A program made the position numbers and the translations under genes. The notes under the pieces were generated by a model. The model searched no databases. It saw only the letters and a list, made by a program, of their open reading frames with translations, and had not been told where the DNA came from. 64,000 nucleotides of DNA from Nitrosarchaeum sp. (GTDB lineage: Archaea > Thermoproteota > Nitrososphaeria > Nitrososphaerales > Nitrosopumilaceae): contig JAHFUM010000005.1 in assembly GCA_023265135.1 (NCBI GenBank), forward strand, positions 28,993 to 92,992, written 5' to 3'. Numbering within the stretch: position 1 is the stretch's first letter; every line of letters begins with the position of its first letter. Shown here in pieces: positions 15,660-26,472 of this stretch.

Positions 15660-18600
15660 TTACGTCACTCCATAATTCTCAAAACCATACCCGATATTGC
15701 CATCTGACCTAACGGTACAAGTCATCGTGTTGACCGCGCCCAATGTCGTTGACATTACACCGGCTAGCCCCCCTTTTGGTTTCCATGCCGTATTGAACGC
15801 CCACGTTTTTGCGGCGGATGCGTGCTGCGTCAGGTCAATCGTAAAAGTAGTTCCTGCAGGTGGTACGCTCGTAGGTGCACCTAACGTAGTATTTTCTGTT
15901 AAAGCAGCTGTGTAAAAATTACCACCATCTAAAGAAATTGCGGTAGTTCCACCTGATGATGTTAATACAGTTGTATTAGGTGATTGAGTTTTAGTCCATG
16001 TGTTCCCAATGTTTAAATTTGCTCTCAGTTCATTATCCCATACACCAGCTGCCGATGAAATATCTGTTACCGTAATCAATGCAACAGTATTAGCTGGAAC
16101 GGCAACAAGTAAAGAACCACCATTCTTATTAATAGTCACCAATCCTGTTGAGTTGTTATTTATTAAGAATGAACGACCTAATGCAAGAGTAGTTGAATCA
16201 GGTGTAACTACCGTTTGAGTTGTTGTCCCAGTGAAATATTGTAGAAGATTTGAACTGACAGTTAAAGTTGTAGTTCCAGCCGCAGTTGCTGTTGTTGTAT
16301 AACCAAGAGATGCGTCAGTAACAAATCTTTTATCGACAGAATCAGTTATATTAGCCGCAGTGCTTGTATCTAAGTTTGCAACATTCCCTAATCCAACATC
16401 TCCTTTAGTTACGGTTACGTTGGCACTTAAAGCATGTCCGTTAACGGTCGTTGATGTAGGAACAAATGTGGTGCTTGTAAAGGCATTTGTTCCAAGCGTT
16501 CCACCACCGGCAATATCTAAAGAGGTACCATCCCCAATGCTTGATAATATCGTTACTGAGTTATTTACTGTCAGGGTTTTGCCTGACCCAAAGGTTAATC
16601 CTGTAACATGTCCGGAAGTAAAGCTTGCACCAGTTCCTGTTATATTAGTACCAGCAAAAGTTGGTGTAGATGACCATGATGGTTTTGAACCTATACCATT
16701 AGATATTAATACTGATCCAACTGCAACTGATGATAATTTATCCCAAGTGTTAGCAGATGTTCCTCCTACCAGCATATCACCTGTTGCGCTAGTTGTCTGT
16801 CCGGTACCACCAGATGTTGCTATCAGTGCTGTTGATAATCCAGCCGCAGTACCAGTTGTATTTTGATTTAATGTTGGGAATGTGCAGTTAGTTAAATTGC
16901 CACTTGCTGGTGTTCCTAAAGGGCCTGCATTATATAATAACGTTGCATTAGAATCTGGCAATGTAAATGTTTTTTCTGCTGTTGTAGGGCCTGAAAATTT
17001 AGTAAATCCATTTCCGGTACCACCATAAGTAGATGCAATTACTTGAGTTAAATCAGCCGAACCGTTAAAACTATTACCGTATATACTACGTGAAGTTGTC
17101 AATGTTGCCGCACTTCCACTCACGCTACCAGAAATTGTAGCAGTTACAGTTAGCGATCCTAATGTTCCTACTGTTGTTATACTGCTAGAACCTGCCCAAG
17201 TACTCAACGCAGTATTTTCTACATTATTCAATGAAAGTATAGTTTTTACAGTTGCTGCACTCAAATATTCAGGTGCACCGAGGCCGGTTGTATTTCTACC
17301 TAAGAAATACTGAGACAACATATCATCCATTTTAGCCAACGTGATAGCTTTATTAGCTATTGTAGTTGTTATAGATGTTGTTCCTGTGCCAGTTACGTTC
17401 CCTGATAATGTAATACTTTGATTACCTGAGATATAACCAGCTGGATTTGTTGCATTATATGGGGTAAATCCTAGTGCAGATTGCTTGTTGTTAAAGGTTG
17501 ACCAATCAGTTTGGGTTAGATAACCGTCATTGCCACTTGTAGCAGCACCTAATTTAGATTTTAAAGTTGCATTTGTTTCATCGCCAGTATTTGTCCCCGA
17601 AGTATTTCCTAGAACTACAACCATCGCATCTGTTACAAATCTCTTATTAGTGGACTCTGTTATGTTGGCCGAAGTGCTTGTATCTAAGTTTGCAACATTC
17701 CCTAATCCAACATCTCCTTTAGTTACGGTTACGTTGGCACTTAAAGCATGTCCATTAACAGTTGTAGTTGTTGGTGTGTATCCGGTTATTGAAGCACCAG
17801 AAATTGAACCACCGGTGATACTAACGCTGTTAGAATTTTGCGTTGCAATTGTTCCTAAACCACCCACATCTGATGAAATTAATGTTGTCCACTCAGTTGA
17901 AGTTCCCGCTGAATTTACTCTTAATATTTGTAAACTAGTACCTATTGCACCAGGTAAAATTCCGATAGCAGCATTTTGTGCTGCGGTTACGTGATACCTT
18001 TGGCCCGATATACCACCTTGAATACCAGACAAATCGTTGTGGACTGTTACACCTCCTCCGCCACTATTAACACCTGCAGCCATCGTTGGTTTAATAGATA
18101 CGATACTATCATAAGAAGTAGCTCCCGCAAGAAACACAATTTGAGAAATCCAGAATCCATGTTCTACCATTTCATCTGGCAGATTGATAGGTGGAGTGGC
18201 AGCTTTCGCTAATACGGCACTTGCATATTGCGCCTGACCATATACAATATATACTGCACCAGTAATACCTCTTAGTACCCAGTGATTACCATAATTTCCA
18301 CCTGTTATCGCAACAGGAATCCCACTCCCATTATCATAGTTAGCGTTATCCCATTGAGTTATACCATCGACAATTGCCCAACCTGAAATTGTCATAGCTT
18401 CAGATCCAACAGTCTGAGAATTGCTTATGCTATATGTACCTGTTTGACCGGTTGTTCCAGTTAATTGGGATAAAATAACAGTATTTGCAGTTATTCCCGC
18501 ACCTAGTATTGTTTGGAAATTTGATAATTGACCAGATGAAACCGCTGATACTGTAAGTGTAGTACCCGATATTGAACCGGTAAATGCACATGCACTACGG

Positions 18601-21368
18601 TAATAATGGTCAAATATAAAATTAATAGTTCCACCGGAAGTATAAGTTCCAAATGCAGTTGTATCAATATCAACTAAAAAGTGATCCGGATCTCCTGGTA
18701 TTAATTCCACAAAAGCATCAAATCCGTTAATCTGTGTCATACCAGATACGCTGGAAAACTTGATATTTTCCCTACCTGATAATCCATGAGCTACACAAGT
18801 AACTTGAGCACGAGAAGCGTTGGTTATCCCAGTTATTGATTTTGTAGCGGAAGTATTAATAGTTGGAGTAGTATATTCAGAGAAGAATCTATCAAATAAA
18901 TCACCACCCGATATTTCAAGATATCTACTAGACGGTGTAGGATCACTTACATTTTCACCAGATATAACTTTTGTTCCGATAAGTTTTTCAGCCCAAGTTG
19001 TGATTCTGTTTAGAACGTCTCCTGCACCTCGAGGTGCTATATGAAATAGCAATTCTTCAGTTAAGTTATGCACGTCACCAATATAAGCATATTCATTATA
19101 ATTAGGTGGAAGTGTAGTTGAAACCTGAATTATTGGAGAGCCACCATTATAGAATACATATATTTCTCTTGTTTCTCCAGATGGGCAATTTGCTGATGCT
19201 AAGGTTGGAAAGAAACAATATTTTAATGGTAGACCAGAATCATTTCCAGCTCTCAAGAATGCTTCACCACCCAAAATTGAAAAATTGCCACCACCTAAGA
19301 TTGTTGGGTCTCCACCGGAAATATATCCAGCTGATGCAATATCTGAAATCATATCACCTAGATCAGTTGCGCCGGTACCAACAACCGGAGCAAGAATATC
19401 AGTTACATTATAATCATATTGATTAGCTATAACATTACCGGCACGTCCAAATACTGAAGTTACCGGAAATGGTACTAAACTACCAGAAATAGCTCTACCT
19501 TGTGCATCAAATGTAATGTTATTATATGGAGTAGCAGGTGTTATGGAAGTATTTGCAAGATTTAAATAATTACCAGAATATAAAAGCCCGATTCCAGCAA
19601 GAACCGGTTTACTAACATTATTCCAAATATCAAGATTCATTTCGTAGGTGAATACACTTCCGAATAGATATGCGTTTATATTGTCAACTAAAACTGTTGC
19701 ATTATCATTTGGGAAATCATAGAAGAAAGTCCATGCACCCGGTGTCCCACCATTTATCGTAGCAATCTGATTCTTGAATCCAGCCCAAGCAATAGTTGGG
19801 GTTCCTACAAATGCTACACCGAAACGCAGACCGATAGCACCTGTTATAATTTTTACCCAAGATGCACCTTGCCATTGGACAACATCACCAGCAAAAAATC
19901 CAGACCATGCACCAATATTGCCACCAGTTGTGATAATATAAGCATCTCTTAAAGTTGGACTAACTGGAGGAGAACCCGCTTCACCTAGCAAATTCACAAT
20001 TTCAACGTGGTTTACCCAAGGTTGTTTAGCGGCGATCTCTGCATCGACAAAACTTAAAGTTGCAGCATCTAATATATTATAGCCTGCAACTGTTGTTGGA
20101 GTTCCTGTTACACCTGACCAAGGAGTACTTGATGCATTTGTTGCACTTGCCACTGAACCAGTAATTTTGCTACCAGCCAAAGATGTTATCCATCCCGGAT
20201 TCGCATATGATCCTGTTGTATAAACTCCGTTAGTTACAGTGCCAGCATTTCCACTTATATTTGTTTGATCGCCAGAATTTACACCTGAAGTATTATTTAA
20301 TACTGTATATAAAGCATCTGTAATAAATCTTTTGTTTAATGAATCGGCGATATTTGCTGTTGTACTCGTATCTAGATTAGGAACACTCCCTAATCCAACA
20401 TCACCTTTGGATATTGAGAAATTGTCAGTTAATGAGTGACCATTAATTTGTAAAGTTGTATTAACTTTGCCACTCAATGCTGTTGAAGTTGCAGTTGAAA
20501 TAGGTTTGTTCAAATCTGACGTATTATCAACGTTACTCAATCCAATTTGCGATTTTGTTACATTATGAGGATTTGATGTAGATGCTATATGTGCTTGAAT
20601 ATTGATACTAGCTGGTTCATATACACCATTATGATTATGACTAAGTGATGCAAAAGAAGATGTACTGAATCCGGAATCACTTAAAATTTTACCAGATCCA
20701 GATGCAAATATAGGAATATTCCCTGAAATTGAACTATTAGGACCAACAACATCGCCAGATCCTGCTCCACCAATCAATTCGATTGTGACAGCACCACCAA
20801 TGTGAGACATTGTTCCACCAACAAAGTTAATAGAAGATGCATTTGCAGTTATTTGCGTAGATGCATCTAAAATTGCTAAAGGAGCATCACCAGTATTAAT
20901 ACCGGAGATAGTAGCCAATACTGCCGATTCAGCTGGTGTAATGTGAACAGATGCATTATTTACATGAGTATTTAATGTAGTTGTTAAAGATGCTACTAAT
21001 GCAGATGATTCTGCAGGAGTTAACGGCCTACCATTAGTTAAAAAATCTGACCAAGATAGCGTACCGGTACCAGATCTAAGAGAAGCTACAAAGTCCTCTG
21101 AACCTTCGTAATCAATATGTACTAAGTATTCAGTTTGAGTTGTTCCTCTATCGTTAGGCCATAAAGGAATTGTAAATTCACCGTTGCTATTAGTAGTAAC
21201 CTCAGCAGTTCCAATAACCATCTCATTGGAGATAGCATCCCACATAGTAGTAAGAAGATCATCTGCATTTATCAATGAAAATGTTATTTTTACATTTGCT
21301 AATAGAACTGCTCCAGGACCGTATAGCGGTGCACCAACATTTGATACTTGTCTGGTTACTAATGCCAT
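15660..21368 (-). CDS. Giant long tail fibre protein
   Basis: 1902 aa, Gly/Thr/Ser/Asn-rich and modular. Repeated fibre motifs: [20 protein letters not shown] then [10 protein letters not shown] (two almost identical copies and a more diverged one), [17 protein letters not shown], and STTWSG-like and ALSTWAGSS units. The N-terminal 100 residues ([19 protein letters not shown] start, extracellular Ig-like fold) probably attach to the baseplate. The last ~65 residues are encoded by the GC-rich segment shared with the next gene, so the tip may have been exchanged. Multiple adjacent fibre genes suggest a branched or multi-receptor apparatus. Confidence 0.8.
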   Translation of the reverse strand: MALVTRQVSNVGAPLYGPGAVLLANVKITFSLINADDLLTTMWDAISNEMVIGTAEVTTNSNGEFTIPLWPNDRGTTQTEYLVHIDYEGSEDFVASLRSGTGTLSWSDFLTNGRPLTPAESSALVASLTTTLNTHVNNASVHITPAESAVLATISGINTGDAPLAILDASTQITANASSINFVGGTMSHIGGAVTIELIGGAGSGDVVGPNSSISGNIPIFASGSGKILSDSGFSTSSFASLSHNHNGVYEPASINIQAHIASTSNPHNVTKSQIGLSNVDNTSDLNKPISTATSTALSGKVNTTLQINGHSLTDNFSISKGDVGLGSVPNLDTSTTANIADSLNKRFITDALYTVLNNTSGVNSGDQTNISGNAGTVTNGVYTTGSYANPGWITSLAGSKITGSVASATNASSTPWSGVTGTPTTVAGYNILDAATLSFVDAEIAAKQPWVNHVEIVNLLGEAGSPPVSPTLRDAYIITTGGNIGAWSGFFAGDVVQWQGASWVKIITGAIGLRFGVAFVGTPTIAWAGFKNQIATINGGTPGAWTFFYDFPNDNATVLVDNINAYLFGSVFTYEMNLDIWNNVSKPVLAGIGLLYSGNYLNLANTSITPATPYNNITFDAQGRAISGSLVPFPVTSVFGRAGNVIANQYDYNVTDILAPVVGTGATDLGDMISDIASAGYISGGDPTILGGGNFSILGGEAFLRAGNDSGLPLKYCFFPTLASANCPSGETREIYVFYNGGSPIIQVSTTLPPNYNEYAYIGDVHNLTEELLFHIAPRGAGDVLNRITTWAEKLIGTKVISGENVSDPTPSSRYLEISGGDLFDRFFSEYTTPTINTSATKSITGITNASRAQVTCVAHGLSGRENIKFSSVSGMTQINGFDAFVELIPGDPDHFLVDIDTTAFGTYTSGGTINFIFDHYYRSACAFTGSISGTTLTVSAVSSGQLSNFQTILGAGITANTVILSQLTGTTGQTGTYSISNSQTVGSEAMTISGWAIVDGITQWDNANYDNGSGIPVAITGGNYGNHWVLRGITGAVYIVYGQAQYASAVLAKAATPPINLPDEMVEHGFWISQIVFLAGATSYDSIVSIKPTMAAGVNSGGGGVTVHNDLSGIQGGISGQRYHVTAAQNAAIGILPGAIGTSLQILRVNSAGTSTEWTTLISSDVGGLGTIATQNSNSVSITGGSISGASITGYTPTTTTVNGHALSANVTVTKGDVGLGNVANLDTSTSANITESTNKRFVTDAMVVVLGNTSGTNTGDETNATLKSKLGAATSGNDGYLTQTDWSTFNNKQSALGFTPYNATNPAGYISGNQSITLSGNVTGTGTTSITTTIANKAITLAKMDDMLSQYFLGRNTTGLGAPEYLSAATVKTILSLNNVENTALSTWAGSSSITTVGTLGSLTVTATISGSVSGSAATLTTSRSIYGNSFNGSADLTQVIASTYGGTGNGFTKFSGPTTAEKTFTLPDSNATLLYNAGPLGTPASGNLTNCTFPTLNQNTTGTAAGLSTALIATSGGTGQTTSATGDMLVGGTSANTWDKLSSVAVGSVLISNGIGSKPSWSSTPTFAGTNITGTGASFTSGHVTGLTFGSGKTLTVNNSVTILSSIGDGTSLDIAGGGTLGTNAFTSTTFVPTSTTVNGHALSANVTVTKGDVGLGNVANLDTSTAANITDSVDKRFVTDASLGYTTTATAAGTTTLTVSSNLLQYFTGTTTQTVVTPDSTTLALGRSFLINNNSTGLVTINKNGGSLLVAVPANTVALITVTDISSAAGVWDNELRANLNIGNTWTKTQSPNTTVLTSSGGTTAISLDGGNFYTAALTENTTLGAPTSVPPAGTTFTIDLTQHASAAKTWAFNTAWKPKGGLAGVMSTTLGAVNTMTCTVRSDGNIGYGFENYGVT
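16359..16439 (-). repeat. 81-bp direct repeat in fibre gene, copy 1
   Basis: By eye identical to 17673-17753. Encodes the fibre motif [20 protein letters not shown] and following residues. Such exact repeats in a coding sequence point to recent internal duplication or gene conversion between fibre modules. Confidence 0.8.
17673..17753 (-). repeat. 81-bp direct repeat in fibre gene, copy 2
   Basis: Second copy of the repeat at 16359-16439, 1314 bp away and in the same reading frame (1314 is divisible by 3), so recombination between the copies would delete 438 codons in frame. Confidence 0.8.
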
Positions 21369-21377
21369 TTTAATGCC

Positions 21378-21617
21378 TTATTTTATGTTGTATATATGAT
21401 ATTGTGATTTATGCAAAACAGTGAGATTTGGGTCAAATTTATGTGTATTAATCAAGTGGTTGTAAGCCTCACCTTTGGAACTATGAGAAGATAATATGTT
21501 TTTATTTTTCTTATCGTAAATAACGTGCTGCTCTTTATCTTGTGGTGTTTTATTAAGAGACTCGAAGGATTCACCGAGAATCTTGGCTTTTATATAGTTC
21601 TTAAGATTTTCACTCAT
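21378..21617 (-). CDS. Small hypothetical protein
   Basis: 79 aa, charged and hydrophilic. It begins MSENLKNYIKAKILGESFES and has a beta-rich centre (EQHVIYDKKNKNIL). No family recognised. It lies between a membrane protein gene and the giant fibre gene; the start overlaps the upstream stop by 4 nt, so it is part of the same operon. Confidence 0.6.
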   Translation of the reverse strand: MSENLKNYIKAKILGESFESLNKTPQDKEQHVIYDKKNKNILSSHSSKGEAYNHLINTHKFDPNLTVLHKSQYHIYNIK

Positions 21618-21949
21618 TTGCTTTCTACATCTTTCTTTTGTGTATCCAATCCCTCTAAATCACGCTTGTACTTATCAAGAATTGCTTGATCTACTGTCGT
21701 CCATTGCTTAGGCTTAGAGGATTTACGTAGTTCCATCTCAAACACTTTACTGTCAACATTGTCATGCTGCATCTGAATAAGTTGTTTTTGTACTGATTTT
21801 TGATATGTTTGAACGTCACCAGCATGAGCGTATCTAGCATCTAACGCAAAAAGAGCACCAACTAGAGTAGCTATGCTACCCACAACTGAAAGTGTAGATT
21901 TTACAGGATTATCTTTTAATATCTGCTTTGTCGAGTCTACTATAGTCAT
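21614..21949 (-). CDS. Small membrane protein with coiled coil
   Basis: 111 aa. One transmembrane segment near the N-terminus (STLSVVGSIATLVGALFAL), then a hydrophilic helical region (AGDVQTYQKSVQKQLIQMQH). The topology resembles phage lysis-accessory or structural membrane proteins; no specific family is recognised. Overlaps both neighbours by 4 nt. Confidence 0.6.
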   Translation of the reverse strand: MTIVDSTKQILKDNPVKSTLSVVGSIATLVGALFALDARYAHAGDVQTYQKSVQKQLIQMQHDNVDSKVFEMELRKSSKPKQWTTVDQAILDKYKRDLEGLDTQKKDVESK

Positions 21950-22380
21950 TTATTTAACCATCTTTCTATATCTGCAGGTGATGGAGGTGCATCTTCAGGA
22001 AGCCAGGGTGTTTCATATCCACAAGCTCTTAAATCATTATTGCACGCCTCAGAACATATTTCGCCATTATGATTCCTAGAAGATTTGCCAATCAAATGGT
22101 AAAATGGTCTTAATGCAAAGAGTAGATAATCAATAAAACCATATATGTTTGCATCGTCGGTTAACTGTTCTTCCAAGTATTTATCAGTTACACCAGGAAA
22201 ATTAAATTCAATTTTTACTTTATCGTCGTACTGAGATCTCTGTCTTCTAACCCTCAGGAGATGCATCTCATAGATATAAGTATCGGTTTGCCAATAAACA
22301 TGGTATGCTTTGGAACCTGTAAAGAACTGAGTTAGTTTAGAAGAAAAACTATTACCGTAAAGAATGCAAAGTTTAGCCAT
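21946..22380 (-). CDS. NlpC/P60-like (YiiX-type) cysteine hydrolase
   Basis: 144 aa from the ATG at 22380, which overlaps the stop of the preceding gene (TAATG). Permuted papain-like arrangement: H27 in KAYHVYWQ, E38 in YIYEMH, and the nucleophile C109 in NGEICSEACNNDL, followed by SPADIERWL. Enzymes of this type cut amide or ester bonds in peptidoglycan or lipids. Here it is within the tail-adhesin operon, so it may be a virion-associated cell-wall hydrolase; it could also be the missing endolysin. Confidence 0.65.
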   Translation of the reverse strand: MAKLCILYGNSFSSKLTQFFTGSKAYHVYWQTDTYIYEMHLLRVRRQRSQYDDKVKIEFNFPGVTDKYLEEQLTDDANIYGFIDYLLFALRPFYHLIGKSSRNHNGEICSEACNNDLRACGYETPWLPEDAPPSPADIERWLNK

Positions 22381-23981
22381 TATCGAAGTTCCAACCAAGC
22401 TAATGCTGAACTAATATTGACAGTGCCTGTAAATGCCTTACATAATACAGAAACGTTTATTGGATTTGCACCTGCCAAATCCAATCCAATTGGCAACTTA
22501 GATTCTATTACATTTTCCACCGTTCTTCCCGTAGTAGAAGACATGAATCCAGATGCAATAATTTCTCCACCAGTAATTGTAGTTCCTGCAACGTCAAACT
22601 CCATGCAACTATTTGCACCTACACTATTCCATACAGGAGTTCCACCGATAGTTCCACCCAGTATAATTTCAAAATATGCGTCACCTGAAGTTATATATAG
22701 GTCAGCATGATTTAATAAAATTTTAACTCGATTAACAATGCTATTGAAAGTTGCTTTATGACGTATACTCAAAACAGGCACTCCTGCAGTTCCAACACTA
22801 CGAGTATTTATTTCGTTAGATGCTTCTTGAGGAATACCCTTTGTTTCTTCATAGCCGCCTTCAGAAATTATCGTTGAGCAGACAACTTTTAATGATGTTG
22901 GACTAGCAGCCGTTCCAGTATTTTCAATTTCATTTCTCAGTGGAAGATTTGCTGTAGTAGTTTCTGGAGTAGATAGAATATTGGAATTATTGAATTGATG
23001 GCAATATATTATTGCACCATTCATAAACACTCCATAACGTACTCTACCGGTACCCAACCACTGCAAATCTATTATATATAGGTTGTTTTTAGTTACATCT
23101 AGAGTAATACCAGAGGGTCCTGTTCCATCTAATTTATCCAAGTTCCATGCAGTCTGAGGTATGCGATTTGCACCGGTATCAACTACTGAACCTGATGTAT
23201 AGGTTCTCTGCACTACTGCAAAATCGGTGCCAGTCTGTTCAAAAAACCATCCGTTATGACTATCAAAATATCCGCAACGTTTTCTTACATTTGTTTTAGC
23301 TGCACCATACACTCTAGTGAAATTAATCAATAGTGATTTTCCTGCTTGATATTTAAAATATTCTCTTGTCTGTCTAATTACTATCTCACCTGAAACTGTA
23401 CCAACAGTCATCAAAACCGCTGATTCATTTGGAAGATGTGTTGATGATGCACCAACACCAGTTATAACTCCAGTAAACCAAAGAGGATTTAAGTCATATT
23501 CCAGTTGATTATCAAACAAAGTATATGGTTCTGCTATTCGCAGTCTTCCGAATGCATCTAATTGATCGGTATCAGCAAGTTTTATATTCTGATTATCTGA
23601 AGGTTTAGTACGAGTTGAAAGAGCTACATCTAAACTAGCATTTGTTATTGCAACTGAGTTAGTTATGCTAGTGACTGCTCCTACTAATGTAACTCCAGCC
23701 AACGTATCAGCTGGCTTTAATCGGGTTGAAAGAGCTACATCTAAATTTGCATGACTGATAGGAACTGCAGTAGCTCTTAATTGAGTATCAGTTAACGGTC
23801 CTGTAACAGTAACCGTGTTAGTTATGCTAGTTAATGATCCAACCGTTGTAATACCAGCCAGAGTATCTGCTGGCTTCAATCGGGTAGAGAGCGCAACATC
23901 AATATTGGAATTAGATGTAGGTACAGGATTTCCTATATCATTTTTAATTTCTAATTCAGATGGTAGTGGAATAAATGTCAT
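22380..23981 (-). CDS. Virion structural protein with N-terminal triple repeat
   Basis: 533 aa. The first ~150 residues hold three copies of a motif around DVALSTRLKPADTLAGITTV, an unusual repeat found in phage structural proteins. The remaining ~380 residues are a predicted beta-rich domain (FNNSNILSTPETTTANLPLR; LYITSGDAYFEIILGGTIGG), possibly a receptor-binding or baseplate-attached protein. No enzyme motif seen. Confidence 0.65.
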   Translation of the reverse strand: MTFIPLPSELEIKNDIGNPVPTSNSNIDVALSTRLKPADTLAGITTVGSLTSITNTVTVTGPLTDTQLRATAVPISHANLDVALSTRLKPADTLAGVTLVGAVTSITNSVAITNASLDVALSTRTKPSDNQNIKLADTDQLDAFGRLRIAEPYTLFDNQLEYDLNPLWFTGVITGVGASSTHLPNESAVLMTVGTVSGEIVIRQTREYFKYQAGKSLLINFTRVYGAAKTNVRKRCGYFDSHNGWFFEQTGTDFAVVQRTYTSGSVVDTGANRIPQTAWNLDKLDGTGPSGITLDVTKNNLYIIDLQWLGTGRVRYGVFMNGAIIYCHQFNNSNILSTPETTTANLPLRNEIENTGTAASPTSLKVVCSTIISEGGYEETKGIPQEASNEINTRSVGTAGVPVLSIRHKATFNSIVNRVKILLNHADLYITSGDAYFEIILGGTIGGTPVWNSVGANSCMEFDVAGTTITGGEIIASGFMSSTTGRTVENVIESKLPIGLDLAGANPINVSVLCKAFTGTVNISSALAWLELR

Positions 23982-23991
23982 TTACTTCTCC

Positions 23992-24693
23992 TTAAACTAC
24001 AAACCAATTTCCTGAGTGGCAAACTAACGTTAGCGACATCCAGGGTACGGTTACTGTTATACTTGCTTGACCTTCGACTGTACCTGTTGATGGTGTTATC
24101 GTAATTTTATGAGTTGTATCATTTGCTGCGCCGCTCTCATCTTTGATAATTGTGCGATGACCTGTAACTGTATTCAATGTTAACGCAACAGTTCCTGCAA
24201 AATTAACACCGACATAATCTTCATCTAGCGTTATTGTATGAGATCCTGATGTAACTGCAACACATTTTATTAAGTCAGAGCCCGATGATACAACTGTAGT
24301 ATCAGGAAATGTTATTGTTGTTAAATGTGCATCAGGAGTCCATATTGGTGGTGATCCGTTAGTTTGTTGCAATATTCCAGTGCCAGCTCCTATCTGCGCC
24401 AAGAATGCTGTATTACTAGGAGAGGATTGGTACGGTAAAGAATTTGTAGTACCATTTAATAAGTTGGCAGAACCTGCTGCTGGGGGTGCAGCAATTACAC
24501 CCCAAGATGCGTCTAATGTTGAATCTAATGCTTGTAGAATATAGTAGGTAGTGCTATTAACATATGCAATATCACCTAAAATCAAATTAGGAAGAGCATT
24601 TCTCGCTGCTGTACTAGCAACTATGTAAACAACCGGTTCTCTATCAACTCTAGAACCAACAGCATTGCTATTATTATAAAGTACTGTTGACAT
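23992..24693 (-). CDS. Tail fibre-like structural protein
   Basis: 233 aa, Thr/Ser/Ala-rich. It contains the fibre phrase REPVVYIVASTAARNALP (a 'query-the-data' style segment found in phage adhesins with GDIAYVNSTTYYIL) and a C-terminal beta domain (TVALTLNTVTGHRTIIKDES; SLTLVCHSGNWFVV) like the tip of collar or fibre proteins. Part of the adhesin operon. Confidence 0.65.
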   Translation of the reverse strand: MSTVLYNNSNAVGSRVDREPVVYIVASTAARNALPNLILGDIAYVNSTTYYILQALDSTLDASWGVIAAPPAAGSANLLNGTTNSLPYQSSPSNTAFLAQIGAGTGILQQTNGSPPIWTPDAHLTTITFPDTTVVSSGSDLIKCVAVTSGSHTITLDEDYVGVNFAGTVALTLNTVTGHRTIIKDESGAANDTTHKITITPSTGTVEGQASITVTVPWMSLTLVCHSGNWFVV

Positions 24694-24697
24694 TTAA

Positions 24698-25246
24698 TTA
24701 TACGCTTAATAGAATAGTTAATTGAGTGGCAGCTCCAATGGCAGATGGATTTATGCGAGCATAAGCCCATGCGGGATCTACGGTAATAAATGCTGTATCA
24801 CCCGAAGTTCCTGAGTGAGTAACCGTTGCAACTGCAGTGATCCAATGAACTGCATCTAGCGATAATTCCAGAGTATATGTTGCTCCCCCTGTTCCAGTTA
24901 CATAAGACTGAATGACTAAGTTACCAGAACCTTGACCACGTGGAATTGTAAATGCTTCTTGAACACCAGTTTGAGATGGACCGTAAAAATCTATTACAAC
25001 TTTACCAACTGCCTGCACTCTAGTTGCTTCGATAGCAGTTAATGGTATCGTAAATGTTGTTGAACTTGTTACTGTTGCAGTAACATTATTTAATTCTTGA
25101 GGTGCATCAGCAAAGTATAAACGAACTTTATTAGTGCTTGTAAGATAATGGGTTGCTGTTGTTACGGTAAGAAGGCCAGTCCCCGATGAATATGTGGCTG
25201 TATAATCTAACTCTCTCGTTATTTTCTTTACTCTGCGTGATGACAT
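24698..25246 (-). CDS. Beta-rich virion structural protein
   Basis: 182 aa, two predicted beta-sandwich repeats (DYTATYSSGTGLLTVTTATH; YTLELSLDAVHWITAVATVT). No recognised family. A late promoter lies 23 nt before the start and a strong GAGGAG ribosome site upstream supports it. Confidence 0.6.
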   Translation of the reverse strand: MSSRRVKKITRELDYTATYSSGTGLLTVTTATHYLTSTNKVRLYFADAPQELNNVTATVTSSTTFTIPLTAIEATRVQAVGKVVIDFYGPSQTGVQEAFTIPRGQGSGNLVIQSYVTGTGGATYTLELSLDAVHWITAVATVTHSGTSGDTAFITVDPAWAYARINPSAIGAATQLTILLSV

Positions 25247-25268
25247 TTTTAACTCCTCGTAATTCTAA

Positions 25269-25276
25269 TATTTATT
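25269..25276 (-). promoter_or_regulatory. Late promoter (AATAAATA)
   Basis: Minus-strand element overlapping the stop of the 25272-25763 gene and 23 nt upstream of the 25246 start. Confidence 0.5.
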
Positions 25277-25763
25277 GAACCCAAAAGCATGATGGTGAAG
25301 TTGTAATACTATGATCCACCAATGATAGGAATGGTCTCCATGATATTGTTGTTTCCATACACCAGTTTCCGTTAGGGATATGACTAACGAAATATAATCT
25401 ATCTACTCTTACATTTCCAGGCTCTTTAACTGAGATATTTGCTTCTTGTAATTGCATACGTAGATTAGTATCTCTCATATGAATCTCACCAGTTATTTTG
25501 GCATCGTATGGTTTATTAGCAACTAATATACGAGTTAATTTAATTTCTTTAGCTTCATCGTCACTAGGTAAAGCCTTAGAAACTACAACATCTGGTTCTG
25601 CTAAAGACATTGGAGGATTCACTTCAGTAAAAGTGTTCCATATTACTATGAGCGATATCAAAGATATAGTAAATGCCAAAAATTCCATGAATATAAGAAA
25701 ACTTTTTCTTGCAGCGCCCTCTAATGTTTCTAATTTATCTAAAAAACTCATTTCATTATCCAT
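25272..25763 (-). CDS. Membrane-anchored hypothetical protein
   Basis: 163 aa. One transmembrane helix (SFLIFMEFLAFTISLISLIV, residues 21-40) and a ~110-residue exported-looking domain with beta strands and two cysteines near the end (NGNWCMETTIS; TTSPSCFWVQ). Function unknown. Overlaps the upstream coiled-coil membrane gene by 16 nt. Confidence 0.6.
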   Translation of the reverse strand: MDNEMSFLDKLETLEGAARKSFLIFMEFLAFTISLISLIVIWNTFTEVNPPMSLAEPDVVVSKALPSDDEAKEIKLTRILVANKPYDAKITGEIHMRDTNLRMQLQEANISVKEPGNVRVDRLYFVSHIPNGNWCMETTISWRPFLSLVDHSITTSPSCFWVQ

Positions 25764-26191
25764 CCTTTAAAATACTCTTTACATGCTATAAAAATACCGA
25801 CAACTGCTGCCCATCCTATACCTTTTATAAAATAACTAATAGCATCCTTTTTGATTGTTCTCATGTCACCTTCACGACGATTCATTTCTAGATGTTCACT
25901 TTTATGTCTACCTAGATCTCCATCTGGAAATCCATCAATTTTCATTTTATCAAGGACTCTCAGACCTTCTACAAGATGCGTATCAAACTCATCATTTAAT
26001 GTCTTAGTTCTATGATCTAGAACTAAGTATTGAGTATTTAATGTATCTAGTTGAATTGATCTTTTTTCTAGTTCCTCTTTAATTTGGTCAATGTTTGCAT
26101 TTATTACAGCTATCTCCGCTTTTATATGTGAAACATCTTTCCTAAGATTTTCTATTCCATCTAGTATCAATTGGTCTATTTGTAAAGTCAT
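25748..26191 (-). CDS. Coiled-coil protein with C-terminal membrane helix (XhlA-like layout)
   Basis: 147 aa. Long N-terminal coiled coil (HIKAEIAVINANIDQIKEEL, then EKRSIQLDTLNTQYLVLDHR), a charged middle with RREGDMRTIKKDA, and a C-terminal hydrophobic helix (IKGIGWAAVVGIFIACKEYF). This resembles XhlA/holin-accessory or tail-associated membrane proteins. The neighbouring 3-helix protein could be its partner. Lysis function is only inferred. Confidence 0.5.
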   Translation of the reverse strand: MTLQIDQLILDGIENLRKDVSHIKAEIAVINANIDQIKEELEKRSIQLDTLNTQYLVLDHRTKTLNDEFDTHLVEGLRVLDKMKIDGFPDGDLGRHKSEHLEMNRREGDMRTIKKDAISYFIKGIGWAAVVGIFIACKEYFKGWIMK

Positions 26192-26472
26192 TTTTGATTC
26201 TTTATTACTTTGATGTTATTAACAACTACCCAAGTATACAGTGCAATCAACCCAACTAGAACAGGCGATATGTACTCAGTATCCAATATATTATATGTCA
26301 GATAAATTAAAATGCTTTTTACTACTATTAGTGCAGGCAACGCGTTAGTAACATGAAATAACTCATCTAATATTGGATTAGATTCAACTGCACCTTTCTT
26401 TAAAGCTACTGAAGTTGTGTAAATGTCTAAAAGTTGAAGAGCAACAAATGTTATAAAAAGATAAGTTGCCAT
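26188..26472 (-). CDS. DUF5658-like membrane protein
   Basis: 94 aa from the ATG at 26472 (an upstream GTG at 26478 is less likely; the ATG overlaps the preceding stop as TAATG). Three predicted membrane helices and the DUF5658 hallmark LDIYTTSVALKKGAVESNPI in the first hairpin. Function of the family unknown; in phages it is often near fibre or lysis genes. Confidence 0.65.
   Translation of the reverse strand: MATYLFITFVALQLLDIYTTSVALKKGAVESNPILDELFHVTNALPALIVVKSILIYLTYNILDTEYISPVLVGLIALYTWVVVNNIKVIKNQK

Noticed and set aside
16360..16866. Open frames of more than 150 codons on the plus strand within the fibre genes
   Set aside because: Shadows of repetitive Thr/Ala/Gly codons on the minus strand; they lack ribosome sites and resemble low-complexity Val/Pro strings.
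16359..17753. Exact direct repeats that could suggest a CRISPR-like array
   Set aside because: Only two exact copies, 81 bp long, in frame within a fibre gene; no regular spacers.
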